Assembly: GCA_017612655.1 (NCBI GenBank) | Contig: JAGAFM010000077.1 | Span: 1 to 19,207, forward strand | Length of the DNA: 19,207 nucleotides | From: Clostridia bacterium | GTDB taxonomy: Bacteria > Bacillota > Clostridia > Oscillospirales > CAG-272 | Direction: 5' to 3' | In this document: positions 1 through 6,497 of the stretch, in pieces | Numbering within the stretch: position 1 is the first letter of the stretch | Layout of the letters: each line of letters opens with the position of its first letter | Translations under genes and position numbers: made by a program | Notes under the pieces: generated by a model | Databases searched by the model: none | What the model saw: the letters and a program-made list of their open reading frames with translations, nothing else | What the model was told of the DNA's origin: nothing

Positions 1-2
1 AA

Positions 3-824
3 GCCTGGATTCTGGACAAGGATGGATATATTCAAGAAAGCGAGAATTTCAGATATAAAACCAAGATTGTCAAGAAAACGTTTATCTCCAGCTCCGGTGT
101 GGCGATTCCGTATGCGGAGAAAGTTTTGACTTATTGGAGCAAAAAGTTCTACGAGAAGGAAATCAACGAGAAAAAGTCCTTTTATGAATTTGCTCAGAAG
201 TTTCTCGAGAATCCGGAAGGTTTCCGGTACGACTCATTGGATCACAATTTGATCAGAAAATACCTGAAGAAATCGGTTGTTAACAAGAAAACAGGGGACC
301 TCATCTCCACCGCGGACCTTAGGGCTGTGATCGACATTGACCTGCTAAAAAAAGACTACGAGTTGCTGGGATACTATACGCTCGCAACTTCTGAGATCCA
401 CATGCCGGATCAGGAAATGATCCGCATCTACGGAAATCTGGTTGAGATCGAAGACCAGTTCAGAGTCATGAAAAGTACGCTCGAAACAAGGCCGATGTTC
501 GTTCGGACCAGAGAGCACATTATTGCTCATTTGACCATTTGTACGGTTGCTTTGATTGTGCTTCGGATGATTCAGCGTCAGATCAAGGTAAAACATCCGA
601 CTGATTTCGATGTCTTTTCTGTCGGCTTGTCCGCTGACCGGATTCAGAGTGCACTCAACAAGTGGACCGTTGAGAAAATCGGGGAAATCTTCTACAGATT
701 CGCCGGAATCAACGACAATGATTTATTGCTTATCCTGGATTCATTCGGAATTGAGATCCCCAAAAAGTGCTTCAGACTGAACGAGCTAAAGGCTCTAAAG
801 GGTCAAATCAAAATATCAATGTAG
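3..824 (+). CDS. IS1634-family DDE transposase, C-terminal part (5' end outside window)
   Basis: The reading frame is open from base 3, so the real start lies upstream; a GTG at 99 is in frame but internal. The visible 273 residues align along their length with the C-terminal half of the complete transposase at 1483-3309. Shared landmarks are the YW(S)-R/K-F block, the EKTG/KKTG segment, and the block around IEDQFRVMK-x2-LETRP that carries the catalytic glutamate of the DDE triad. Also shared are a following hydrophobic helix and the Dx2QxALNKW-like block near the end. Identity looks to be roughly half, so it is a different element. It would cut and paste its own IS. Base composition is more AT-rich than the housekeeping genes to the right, as expected of a mobile gene. 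Confidence 0.85.
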   Translation, partial: AWILDKDGYIQESENFRYKTKIVKKTFISSSGVAIPYAEKVLTYWSKKFYEKEINEKKSFYEFAQKFLENPEGFRYDSLDHNLIRKYLKKSVVNKKTGDLISTADLRAVIDIDLLKKDYELLGYYTLATSEIHMPDQEMIRIYGNLVEIEDQFRVMKSTLETRPMFVRTREHIIAHLTICTVALIVLRMIQRQIKVKHPTDFDVFSVGLSADRIQSALNKWTVEKIGEIFYRFAGINDNDLLLILDSFGIEIPKKCFRLNELKALKGQIKISM

Positions 825-855
825 TACATCCTGTGCTACATAATTATAACGACCC

Positions 856-905
856 AAAAGCCCTTGTATAACAACATTTTCGTTGTTTCTCAAGGGCTTT
901 TTGCC
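856..905 (+). terminator. Rho-independent terminator after the IS-A transposase
   Basis: AAAAGCCCTTG (856-866) pairs perfectly with CAAGGGCTTTT (891-901), and inside it ACAAC (871-875) pairs with GTTGT (882-886). The outer stem runs into TTTTT on the + strand and starts with AAAA, so it could also stop leftward transcripts. It lies 32 bases after the transposase stop. Confidence 0.85.
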
Positions 906-924
906 TTTTTTCGGGTGGCTGTTT

Positions 925-937
925 TTGCAAACTCGGG
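925..937 (+). repeat. Candidate terminal inverted repeat of IS-A (3' end)
   Basis: TTGCAAACTCGGG is nearly identical to the end of IS-B at 3440-3452 and, in the other orientation, to 1356-1367. The bases just outside (TTATA) also match those outside the 3' end of IS-B, so the true repeat may run a few bases longer. Confidence 0.55.
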
Positions 938-985
938 TTATATCACATTTCCAACCTCATTGCAAACCTATGTTGAACGCATTTT

Positions 986-1031
986 GCGGCGGCTTGCATC
1001 CCCATACCTAAAGGCAGGGGTCTTACGCCGC
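986..1031 (+). mobile_element. Probable right-end hairpin of a lost IS200/IS605 (TnpB-type) element
   Basis: GCGGC (986-990) pairs with GCCGC (1027-1031), enclosing CCCC (1000-1003) paired with GGGG (1017-1020) and an inner CC/GG around TAAA. The layout GCATCCCC, small hairpin, AGGGGTCTTACGC resembles right ends of IS605-group elements in Clostridia, which also form the 3' part of the guide-RNA scaffold for TnpB. No tnpB or tnpA gene is present: upstream lies the end of IS-A, which may have replaced it. The resemblance is recalled from the family and was not searched. Confidence 0.45.
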
Positions 1032-1355
1032 TATTTGATAACTTGCCTTCAAAAGCAACCGGAGCCACAAAAAAGAGAGTGGATTCTTTGTCTCTCCGGA
1101 CCGTTCGAAGTGCGGGCAGTCACCGCGAGAAGCAGATCGGACGGAATTTGCCCGTGGACTGCTTGGGAGAATGAGGAACCGGGCAAAGATCCGTGAAACC
1201 GCGTGTGCTTTTTCATTCCCCGTGACGGTTGCTGTGTTACCCTCTAAAAAAACAACCACTCCAGGCCAAGAAGCCGGACACAGCTCGCTTGTTCACAAAA
1301 AGTTAACACCTAAAGAACGAAGATGTCTTGAGTTGTGACACAGATTCTGCTATAA
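1032..1355. other. Intergenic spacer between the two IS elements; no convincing gene
   Basis: No reading frame here has a credible start, SD and family resemblance. The stretch is rich in potential RNA or DNA structure. CCGGAG (1059-1064) pairs with CTCCGG (1094-1099), with CCAC/GTGG nested inside. A palindromic TTCGAA occurs near 1104. A 13-bp stem pairs ACGGA plus TTTGCCCG (1141-1154) with CGGGCAAA plus TCCGT (1180-1194). It may be debris of older insertions, a dispersed intergenic repeat or a structured RNA; the sequence alone does not decide. Confidence 0.5.
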
Positions 1356-1372
1356 CCAGAGTTTGCCGCTTA
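1356..1372 (+). repeat. IS-B terminal inverted repeat, transposase 3' side
   Basis: CCAGAGTTTGCCGCTTA is the inverted counterpart of 3436-3452, differing at one base in the core and one near the tip. Confidence 0.75.
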
Positions 1373-1383
1373 TCCAAATGAAA

Positions 1384-1405
1384 ACGGAGTCGTGAAAGAC
1401 TCCGT
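1384..1405 (-). terminator. Terminator after the IS-B transposase
   Basis: ACGGAGTC (1384-1391) pairs perfectly with GACTCCGT (1398-1405) around a six-base loop. Read leftward, the stem is followed by TTTTC. It sits about 80 bases beyond the transposase stop and just inside the terminal repeat, so it would keep IS transcription from leaving the element. Confidence 0.75.
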
Positions 1406-1482
1406 TCTCCTGATAAACACTGAGTTTTTGGCGTAAATAAAGGCTTTGAGATTTTTGAACTTATATACCTACATTTATGGAC

Positions 1483-3309
1483 CTACTTGAAAACCTCGGT
1501 TCCAGTTTTTATCGTTCTCAGCTCCGCCTTGCGATACAGTTTCAGCGGGATATCAATACTGAATGCCTTAAGGATCAGCGCAAGATCCGGGTCATCGATA
1601 TCCATAAATCGGTACAGGTCATCCGGCAGGGCATCGACTTTCCATTTGTTGAGCGCCTTCTGGATACGATCACCGCTCATCCCGACATTCCAGTAGACAT
1701 CCTTTCTGTCGGATTCTCCCAGATCCCGGATCTTTTTCTGTATTATCCGCATCAGGACCAGAGAGATCATACAGATCAGGAGATGTGCATCCACGTGTTC
1801 CGGCGTGCGGACATAAATGGGACGGGTTTCAAGCTCGCCCTTCATTACACGGAACTGATCTTCGATCTGGGTCAGACCGTGATACTTGTCAATGATTTCC
1901 CTCGGGGGCATAGTGAGTTCGGAACTGACGATCTGATAGTAACCCATGCTCTTTCTGTATTCCTTTACCTTGTCAAAATCGATAAAGGTTTTGATATCGG
2001 AAGAGTTCATGACTTCACCGGTTTTCTCGTTGACATAATCTTTTTTCATGAACTTCCTCAGCTTCTTTGACTCCAGAGCGGTAATACGGAAATTTCTCGG
2101 AGAGTTTACCAGTTTCTCCAGAAAATCCAGGAACTTCTTGTTTTCGGCGATGGAACGCTCCTCGAATCTCCGGCTCCAGTAGACAACGACCTGTTCTTCG
2201 ACTGTACGCGAATTCCCATTTTCATCCTTTACGGTACGCTTCATAACACGGGATTTGTATTTGAAGTCCGGACTGACGACCGTATATCCCTCGTCCTTGT
2301 ACGCCCATTGCTGTTCTTTCTGCGGGCTTTTCAGCAGGCTTTTGGATACGATATATCCGTTTCCCGCATCCAGTACATGGAGCAGGTTTATGTAATTACA
2401 GATACCTCTGTCTGCGATCAGGATAAAACGGGAAAAATCAAGATCATCTACGGAGTTCTTAAGAGCAGGGCGAAGAGTGAGGTGATCCAGTGTATTGCCG
2501 GGAAATGACTCAATGGCGATTGGAATACCGTCGTCATCCATAAGAAGTCCCATCTGGACTATCGGCTGATGGCGTTCTTCCTTGCATACACCGAACTTCC
2601 GCTGTCCCTTTTCGATGATGTTTCCCTCTTCGTCCAGAATATCCTCATCGGCATCTTCGATCTCAAAATAGAAGTTTGTGACATCATAGTAAATGACCTG
2701 GGGAGAACGGCCGGCTTTCTTAACAAGATTGGTGTTCATCCGTCTTATGATGCGGTCCTTGTTTTCTGCAATAAAAGAAAGAGTGTCATAGACATTGTCC
2801 GGATTAAAATCTTTAAGAATTGGTTCATAGTAATCATCATTCTGCCTGACGGTCGCACACTTGGAAGCCGGATTCAGCAGTCTTCCGAAAACAAGCAGCT
2901 TAAAAAAACCGTATACATCGTACTCAAGTTTCGTAAAGCCCTTATAGGATGCAAACAGATTCATAATACCCAGTTCTTCGAGTATCCGTTCCAGAAGCAG
3001 ATGTGAAAACAGTTTCGGGTGACCGAAGCAGTCGGGGCTGCCCTCCTGGATGGAGAAGCGGTAAGTCTCCACGGGCCTTTCTTCCGAGCAGTAAGGAAGA
3101 AGAGCGGGAATAAGAGGATTGCCGGCTTTAAATGATTTTTTCAGGCGTTCGACATAATCCGGCTGACCGTCATCGAAGCGGGACAGAGGTCCGATATTAA
3201 AAACAGGCTGTTTTTGAGACACTTTTTGTCCGGCTTTATTAGTAACCCGGACCGAACGGGCCAGTCTGAGATAGGGTTTTCCATTATTGGTGAAGCATTC
3301 AATAAACAT
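1483..3309 (-). CDS. IS1634-family DDE transposase, full length
   Basis: A 608-residue transposase. The start chosen is the ATG at 3309, which has GGGAGG five bases upstream. An in-frame ATG at 3345 lies beside the -10 box and is probably not transcribed. The catalytic triad reads D209 (in YDVT), D300 (in IADRG) and E483 (in IEDQFRVMK). The long insertion between the second Asp and the Glu, with the VVYWSRRFEERSIAENKK segment, is typical of this family. The N-terminal 100 residues are the usual IS1634 lead-in (fxxNGKxYxRL). It would catalyse excision and insertion of IS-B in the cytoplasm. No frameshift or internal stop is seen, so it is probably functional. It is homologous to the truncated transposase at the left edge, in opposite orientation. 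Confidence 0.92.
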   Translation of the reverse strand: MFIECFTNNGKPYLRLARSVRVTNKAGQKVSQKQPVFNIGPLSRFDDGQPDYVERLKKSFKAGNPLIPALLPYCSEERPVETYRFSIQEGSPDCFGHPKLFSHLLLERILEELGIMNLFASYKGFTKLEYDVYGFFKLLVFGRLLNPASKCATVRQNDDYYEPILKDFNPDNVYDTLSFIAENKDRIIRRMNTNLVKKAGRSPQVIYYDVTNFYFEIEDADEDILDEEGNIIEKGQRKFGVCKEERHQPIVQMGLLMDDDGIPIAIESFPGNTLDHLTLRPALKNSVDDLDFSRFILIADRGICNYINLLHVLDAGNGYIVSKSLLKSPQKEQQWAYKDEGYTVVSPDFKYKSRVMKRTVKDENGNSRTVEEQVVVYWSRRFEERSIAENKKFLDFLEKLVNSPRNFRITALESKKLRKFMKKDYVNEKTGEVMNSSDIKTFIDFDKVKEYRKSMGYYQIVSSELTMPPREIIDKYHGLTQIEDQFRVMKGELETRPIYVRTPEHVDAHLLICMISLVLMRIIQKKIRDLGESDRKDVYWNVGMSGDRIQKALNKWKVDALPDDLYRFMDIDDPDLALILKAFSIDIPLKLYRKAELRTIKTGTEVFK

Positions 3310-3347
3310 AAGAACCTCCCAAAATAGACGCATAGACCTATACATAA

Positions 3348-3376
3348 ATTATATCATAAACCAATAAAAAAAGCAA
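3348..3376 (-). promoter_or_regulatory. Promoter of the IS-B transposase (extended -10)
   Basis: On the - strand TTGCTT (3376-3371) lies 17 bases before TATAAT (3353-3348), which is preceded by TG to make an extended -10. Transcription should begin near 3341, giving a short leader to the ATG at 3309. The -35 box is built from the 3' arm and T-run of the hairpin at 3373-3390. Confidence 0.7.
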
Positions 3377-3390
3377 GGTTTTTTCCTTGC
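3373..3390 (-). terminator. Inward-facing terminator at the upstream end of IS-B
   Basis: GCAAGG (3373-3378) pairs with CCTTGC (3385-3390) around six bases. Read leftward, the stem is followed by seven T. It stands between the element's outer edge and its own promoter, so it should stop transcripts entering IS-B from the flanking promoter at 3574-3602 without affecting the transposase promoter. Confidence 0.75.
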
Positions 3391-3435
3391 AAAATCAACA
3401 TTTTTTAGATTTTTTTCGCATCAAAATCGCTTAGT

Positions 3436-3452
3436 TAAGTGGCAAACTCGGG
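3436..3452 (+). repeat. IS-B terminal inverted repeat, transposase 5' side
   Basis: TAAGTGGCAAACTCGGG is the inverted partner of 1356-1372 and matches the IS-A end at 925-937 over GCAAACTCGGG. Confidence 0.75.
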
Positions 3453-3481
3453 GAGCCGTCCCTTGTGAGAATCAGTGACAT
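3453..3481 (-). pseudogene. 5' stub of a leftward gene cut off by IS-B
   Basis: An ATG at 3481 on the - strand is preceded by AGGAGG about five bases away and by a near-consensus promoter (3574-3602). It encodes MSLILTRDGS before the sequence enters the IS-B terminal repeat; the frame then meets a TAA at 3433-3431 inside the element. Expression signals this good imply a real gene that was transcribed divergently from trpS. No clear continuation is found on the far side of IS-B (leftward from 1355), so the remainder was probably lost or scrambled by the other insertions. Ten residues are too few to name a family. It might instead be a natural 16-residue leader, but its stop codon lies within IS sequence. 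Confidence 0.55.
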
Positions 3482-3573
3482 ACAAACCTCCTGAAATACC
3501 GCAACCCAGGTCCGTCTGAGAGCAGACGCGGGAACCGGACAATTAGAAACTGATATCTTACTCTATTTGCTTT

Positions 3574-3602
3574 ATTGTACCCGACCCGGTGCCTGATGTC
3601 AA
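3574..3602 (-). promoter_or_regulatory. Near-consensus leftward promoter of the interrupted gene
   Basis: On the - strand, consensus TTGACA (3602-3597) is followed after exactly 17 bases by TACAAT (3579-3574). Expected start near 3567 gives an 85-base leader containing a hairpin (GTCCG/CGGAC enclosing TCTG/CAGA, about 3511-3541) and then AGGAGG. The promoter now points straight into IS-B. Confidence 0.75.
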
Positions 3603-3729
3603 GAGAAACAGGCAGATTGGAGAACTCTTTTTTGAAAGCTTTTTGAGGGGAGCAAACCCCCGCTCCGCCTTTTACGGAGGGAGCGGGACACAGCCCTCCC
3701 GCAGACAGGGGAAAACTGAAATTTCTCTA
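3603..3729. other. Spacer between divergent promoters with a large palindrome
   Basis: No gene is seen between the leftward promoter and the trpS promoter. CCCGCTCC (3659-3666) pairs with GGAGCGGG (3680-3687). The same GCTCC could instead pair with GGAGC at 3649-3653, so two mutually exclusive hairpins are possible. Neither is followed by a clear T-run, so this is not a convincing terminator; it could be a dispersed palindromic repeat or a protein-binding site. Confidence 0.5.
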
Positions 3730-3758
3730 TTGAATCCTACGGCAGAGTATGATATAAT
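3730..3758 (+). promoter_or_regulatory. trpS promoter (extended -10)
   Basis: TTGAAT (3730-3735), 17-base spacer, TATAAT (3753-3758) with TG one base upstream. Predicted start near 3765 leaves a leader of about 40 bases, too short for a T-box riboswitch, so no tRNA-sensing leader is evident for this tryptophanyl-tRNA synthetase gene. Confidence 0.8.
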
Positions 3759-3806
3759 TAAGATTGATTGTAATTCGAAATTAAGTCTCATGAAAGGGAT
3801 CAGGAT

Positions 3807-4832
3807 ATGGATCAGACACTGAAAGAAGGGCAAATCGAAGAAAGAAAGAAGCGGATTTTCTCCGGCGTACAGCCGAGCGGAAATCTGACCATTGGGAATT
3901 ATCTCGGAGCCATCCGGAACTGGACGTTTCTGCAGGATGCCTACGACTGCATTTACTGCGTGGTCAACGAGCACGCGATCACGGTCCGTCAGAATCCGGC
4001 AGACCTGCGGAGACAGACGTATGAGACCCTCGCAGTCTACATTGCAGCCGGACTGGACGTTTCGAAAAACGTTCTGTTCATTCAAAGCCATGTTCCCGCC
4101 CATGCGGAACTCGCATGGGTCCTGAACTGCTACACCATGTTCGGGGAACTCTCCCGGATGACGCAGTTTAAAGACAAGAGCGCCAAGCATTCCGACAACA
4201 TTAACGCAGGGCTTTTCGACTACCCTGTTCTGATGGCGGCGGATATCCTGCTCTACCAGGCCGATCTCGTTCCGGTCGGAATCGACCAGAAGCAGCATGT
4301 CGAGCTGTGCAGGGATATCGCTGTCCGCTTCAATCAGATCTACCCCGACACTTTTACGATCCCGGAGCCGTATCTCTCCAAGACCGGAAAGAAGATAATG
4401 TCGCTTCAGGATCCCGCGAGAAAAATGAGCAAATCCGACGAAAACGAAAACGCCACCGTCAGAATTTTGGATTCCAAGGATACCATTTTAAGAAAATTCA
4501 AACGCGCCGTTACCGATTCCGGTTCCGGTATCGTATACAGTGAAGACAAACCAGGCATTTCCAACCTGATGTCCATCTATTCCGCATTCACGGGGAAGGA
4601 CTATCCTGAAATCGAAGCCGAGTTTGCCGGTTCGGGCTACGGCGATTTCAAGATGGCCGTAGGCGAGACCTGCGCCGATGCGCTTGCGCCTGTCCGGCAG
4701 CGGTTTGACGAGCTGATGAAGGACAAGGGCTATCTGGAAAGCGTCGCGAAGCAGGGTGCGGAAACGGCTTCCCGAATCGCATCGAGAACGCTGTCCAAAG
4801 TCTATCGGAAAGTCGGTTTCGTAACCTTCTGA
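3807..4832 (+). CDS. trpS: Tryptophanyl-tRNA synthetase
   Basis: This cytoplasmic class I synthetase activates tryptophan with ATP and charges tRNA-Trp. The 341 residues match the usual bacterial length (about 330-340). The HIGH-type motif is TIGN (28-31) within PSGNLTIGNYLGA, and the KMSKS motif is complete at 206-210. The segment around residues 130-165 (NAGLFDYPVLMAADILLYQ, then VPVGIDQKQHVEL) is the tryptophan/ATP-pocket block conserved in TrpRS. The ATG at 3807 has GAAAGGGA about eight bases upstream. It is the first gene after its own promoter and lies 52 bases before the next gene, so it may head a long transcript. The N-terminal extension of about 15 charged residues before the catalytic core is slightly longer than usual. 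Confidence 0.97.
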   Translation: MDQTLKEGQIEERKKRIFSGVQPSGNLTIGNYLGAIRNWTFLQDAYDCIYCVVNEHAITVRQNPADLRRQTYETLAVYIAAGLDVSKNVLFIQSHVPAHAELAWVLNCYTMFGELSRMTQFKDKSAKHSDNINAGLFDYPVLMAADILLYQADLVPVGIDQKQHVELCRDIAVRFNQIYPDTFTIPEPYLSKTGKKIMSLQDPARKMSKSDENENATVRILDSKDTILRKFKRAVTDSGSGIVYSEDKPGISNLMSIYSAFTGKDYPEIEAEFAGSGYGDFKMAVGETCADALAPVRQRFDELMKDKGYLESVAKQGAETASRIASRTLSKVYRKVGFVTF

Positions 4833-4884
4833 TTCCCGTTGATTCCCCGTAAGAAAGGATGCTTTCCAAAGCAAAGGTGTTTCC

Positions 4885-5973
4885 GTGAGAGATTCCCCCG
4901 TCCTGTACGCGCTGATGGCCTTTTTCTGCGCGAGCGTCCTCACCCTGGTTCTGACTCCGGTTGTCCGCAAACTGGCGAACTCCATCGGAGCCGTGGATAT
5001 TCCGCGCGACGAGAGAAGGATGCACCGGAATGCCGTTCCTCTTCTCGGCGGGATTGCGATCTTTGCGGGAGTGACGCTGACTTCCTTTTTCTTCTGCGAA
5101 GTCAATCTTCGTCTTCTGCTAGGTTCCGCGGGAGGGCTTCTCGTCTGTCTCATCGGATTTGCCGATGACCTCTTCGATCTGAATCCCTATCTCAAGCTGG
5201 CGGGAGAATTTGCCGCCGCAGCGGTGGTTCTTCCCTGCTTCCGGATCGAGCATTTCGAGCTATTCGGAAATTATCTGTCGCTCGGCGTCCTGTCCGTTCC
5301 CGTCACCCTGCTCTGGATTGTCGGGCTGACGAACGCGTTCAATCTGATAGACGGGCTGGACGGTCTCGCCTGCGGGGTATCTGTCATCTGCTCCCTTTCT
5401 CTCACCTATGTCGCGGCGCGCCACGCGGATTATCCCGTAGTGCTGATGGCCGTCATCCTCTGCGGTGCCTGCCTTGGTTTTCTCCCGTTCAACATTCAGC
5501 CCGCGAAGATCTTCATGGGGGATACGGGCGCCCTGTATCTCGGATATCTTCTTTCGCTGCTTTCGATTGCGGGAACGTTCAAGACAACCGCCGCAATCTC
5601 GTTCCTCATCCCGATCCTTCTGTTCGGATATCCCCTGTTCGACACCTTATTCTCCTTCTTCCGGAGAATCGTCAAAGGAAAAAATCCGTTCCAGGCAGAC
5701 AAAGGGCATCTTCATCACCGCATGGTTGCGCTCGGCCTGACCGTCAACCAGACGGTTCTCCTGCTTTACGCCGTCTGTTCCCTGCTCGGTATTCTGGCAA
5801 TCGAACTCTCCGAGCACCGGACCGCCGCCTTCCTGATCATCCTGGTCCTCGCGGTCCTTGCCGGTATTCTGAACTACCTCTACGTCCGCGGAAAAAAGGA
5901 AAAGGAAGAATCGAATCAGCCGGACAGGACGGACAAGGAAGAACCTTCCGACCGGGAGGATTCCGACGAATGA
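4885..5973 (+). CDS. Undecaprenyl-phosphate GlcNAc-1-phosphate transferase, TagO/WecA-like (MraY superfamily)
   Basis: An integral membrane enzyme expected to move a sugar-1-phosphate, most likely GlcNAc-1-P from UDP-GlcNAc, onto undecaprenyl phosphate, the first step of wall teichoic acid or other surface glycan assembly. Motifs in order: VxxIPRDERRMHRNAVPLLGG near 36, ADDLFD with the Asp pair at 94-95, NxFNLIDGLDGLA from 150, IFMGDTGALYLGY near 210-222, and HLHHR at 275-279. The last motif is typical of WecA/TagO rather than true MraY. About ten hydrophobic helices are visible. The final 25 residues are a highly charged Lys/Glu/Asp tail. GTG is taken as the start because AAAGGTG lies five bases upstream. 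The gene overlaps the next by ATGA. The family is sure; the exact sugar is not. Confidence 0.92.
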   Translation: MRDSPVLYALMAFFCASVLTLVLTPVVRKLANSIGAVDIPRDERRMHRNAVPLLGGIAIFAGVTLTSFFFCEVNLRLLLGSAGGLLVCLIGFADDLFDLNPYLKLAGEFAAAAVVLPCFRIEHFELFGNYLSLGVLSVPVTLLWIVGLTNAFNLIDGLDGLACGVSVICSLSLTYVAARHADYPVVLMAVILCGACLGFLPFNIQPAKIFMGDTGALYLGYLLSLLSIAGTFKTTAAISFLIPILLFGYPLFDTLFSFFRRIVKGKNPFQADKGHLHHRMVALGLTVNQTVLLLYAVCSLLGILAIELSEHRTAAFLIILVLAVLAGILNYLYVRGKKEKEESNQPDRTDKEEPSDREDSDE

Positions 5974-6476
5974 CCGTTCTTGTGTTTTCCGATTCCCACG
6001 GAATTACGCGGAATCTGCTACGTGCCGCCAAGGCGCACGCCGGGAAAGCCGATGCCGTTCTGCATCTCGGAGACGGAGCGCCCGATCTGCACTTGATCTC
6101 CGGACTGTTTCCCGGAGTCCCGTTCTATCCGGTACGCGGGAACTGCGACCCCGCTTACGACTGCGAAGGACCGCTGCCCCGGGACAGGGTGGTAACTCTC
6201 GGGTCTCACCGTCTTTATCTCTGTCACGGGGACCTTCACTCCGTTTCACGAGGCTGGGATTCCCTGGTCAGAGACGCTCGGAGCCAGAGCGCTGACATCG
6301 CCCTATACGGACATCTTCACATCGCGGAAGAGCGCTATTTTCCGCCCGCTTCCGACGGCGGAGCCGTACACGTATTCAGTCCCGGGAGCATCTCCCTTCC
6401 GCGGGATGGTTCCCCCTCCTACGGTCTGCTCCTGCTGTCCGGCGGAGACGTTCTGTTTTCCGTCGGCAGACTCTGA
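5970..6476 (+). CDS. YfcE/MJ0936-type metallophosphoesterase
   Basis: A 168-residue dinuclear-metal phosphodiesterase of the compact calcineurin-like group. Metal ligands are all visible: D8 and H10 (SDSH), D35 (LGD), N58 (GNCD), H86 (CHGD), and H115/H117 (YGHLH). Family members hydrolyse model phosphodiesters and some have RNase or cyclic-nucleotide activity, but the natural substrate is usually unknown, and so it is here. No signal peptide is present, so it is cytoplasmic. The start ATG overlaps the stop of the preceding transferase gene (ATGA), which suggests translational coupling. Typical lengths are 160-180 residues, so it appears complete. Confidence 0.9.
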   Translation: MTVLVFSDSHGITRNLLRAAKAHAGKADAVLHLGDGAPDLHLISGLFPGVPFYPVRGNCDPAYDCEGPLPRDRVVTLGSHRLYLCHGDLHSVSRGWDSLVRDARSQSADIALYGHLHIAEERYFPPASDGGAVHVFSPGSISLPRDGSPSYGLLLLSGGDVLFSVGRL

Positions 6477-6497
6477 CAGAAAGGTCGGGATCCCCAA

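Larger units (their letters stand above)
1..937 (+). mobile_element. IS-A: 3' portion of an IS1634-type insertion sequence (left end outside window)
   Basis: This is the downstream part of an insertion sequence that begins before the window. It consists of the C-terminal part of a transposase (to 824), a strong hairpin terminator (856-905) and a candidate terminal repeat ending near 937. The end was placed by comparison with the second element in this window: TTGCAAACTCGGG at 925-937 matches TGGCAAACTCGGG at 3440-3452 in 12 of 13 bases. The two transposases are clearly homologous but diverged, so these are two related IS species rather than two copies of one. The exact terminal base and any target duplication cannot be fixed because the other end is not visible. 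Confidence 0.75.
1356..3452 (-). mobile_element. IS-B: complete IS1634-type insertion sequence, about 2.1 kb
   Basis: The element is bounded by imperfect inverted repeats. GAGTTTGCCGCTTA (1359-1372) matches the reverse complement of TAAGTGGCAAACTC (3436-3449) at 13 of 14 bases, and the match extends outward by CC at 1356-1357 against GG at 3451-3452. It holds one long transposase gene on the - strand, a promoter overlapping a terminator at the upstream end, and a terminator after the gene. Size and single-gene layout fit the IS1634 family of the IS4-like DDE group. No short target duplication is visible at either edge. IS1634 itself is known to create long, variable direct repeats, but none is evident in the flanks here. 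It seems intact and potentially active. Confidence 0.85.

Noticed and set aside
1089..1130. A GTTCGAA heptamer suggesting a tRNA T-loop
   Set aside because: No cloverleaf could be built around it on either strand; TTCGAA is also a simple palindrome.
864..1196. A 110-residue rightward frame in the IS spacer
   Set aside because: It runs through the IS-A terminator, the IS end and hairpins, has no SD, and matches no family I recognise.
1180..1260. A possible T-box-like motif (GTGAAACCGCG) that could have been the trpS leader before IS-B inserted
   Set aside because: It lacks the full TGGnACCGCG core and a matching terminator, and trpS has its own strong promoter with a leader of about 40 bases.
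1477..3006. Rightward open frames inside IS-B (for example 1477-2070 and 2569-3006)
   Set aside because: They are antisense shadows of the intact transposase gene, without SD sites or family resemblance.
3672..4298. A leftward 208-residue frame across the trpS start
   Set aside because: It overlaps the trpS promoter and coding region and has no recognisable domain.
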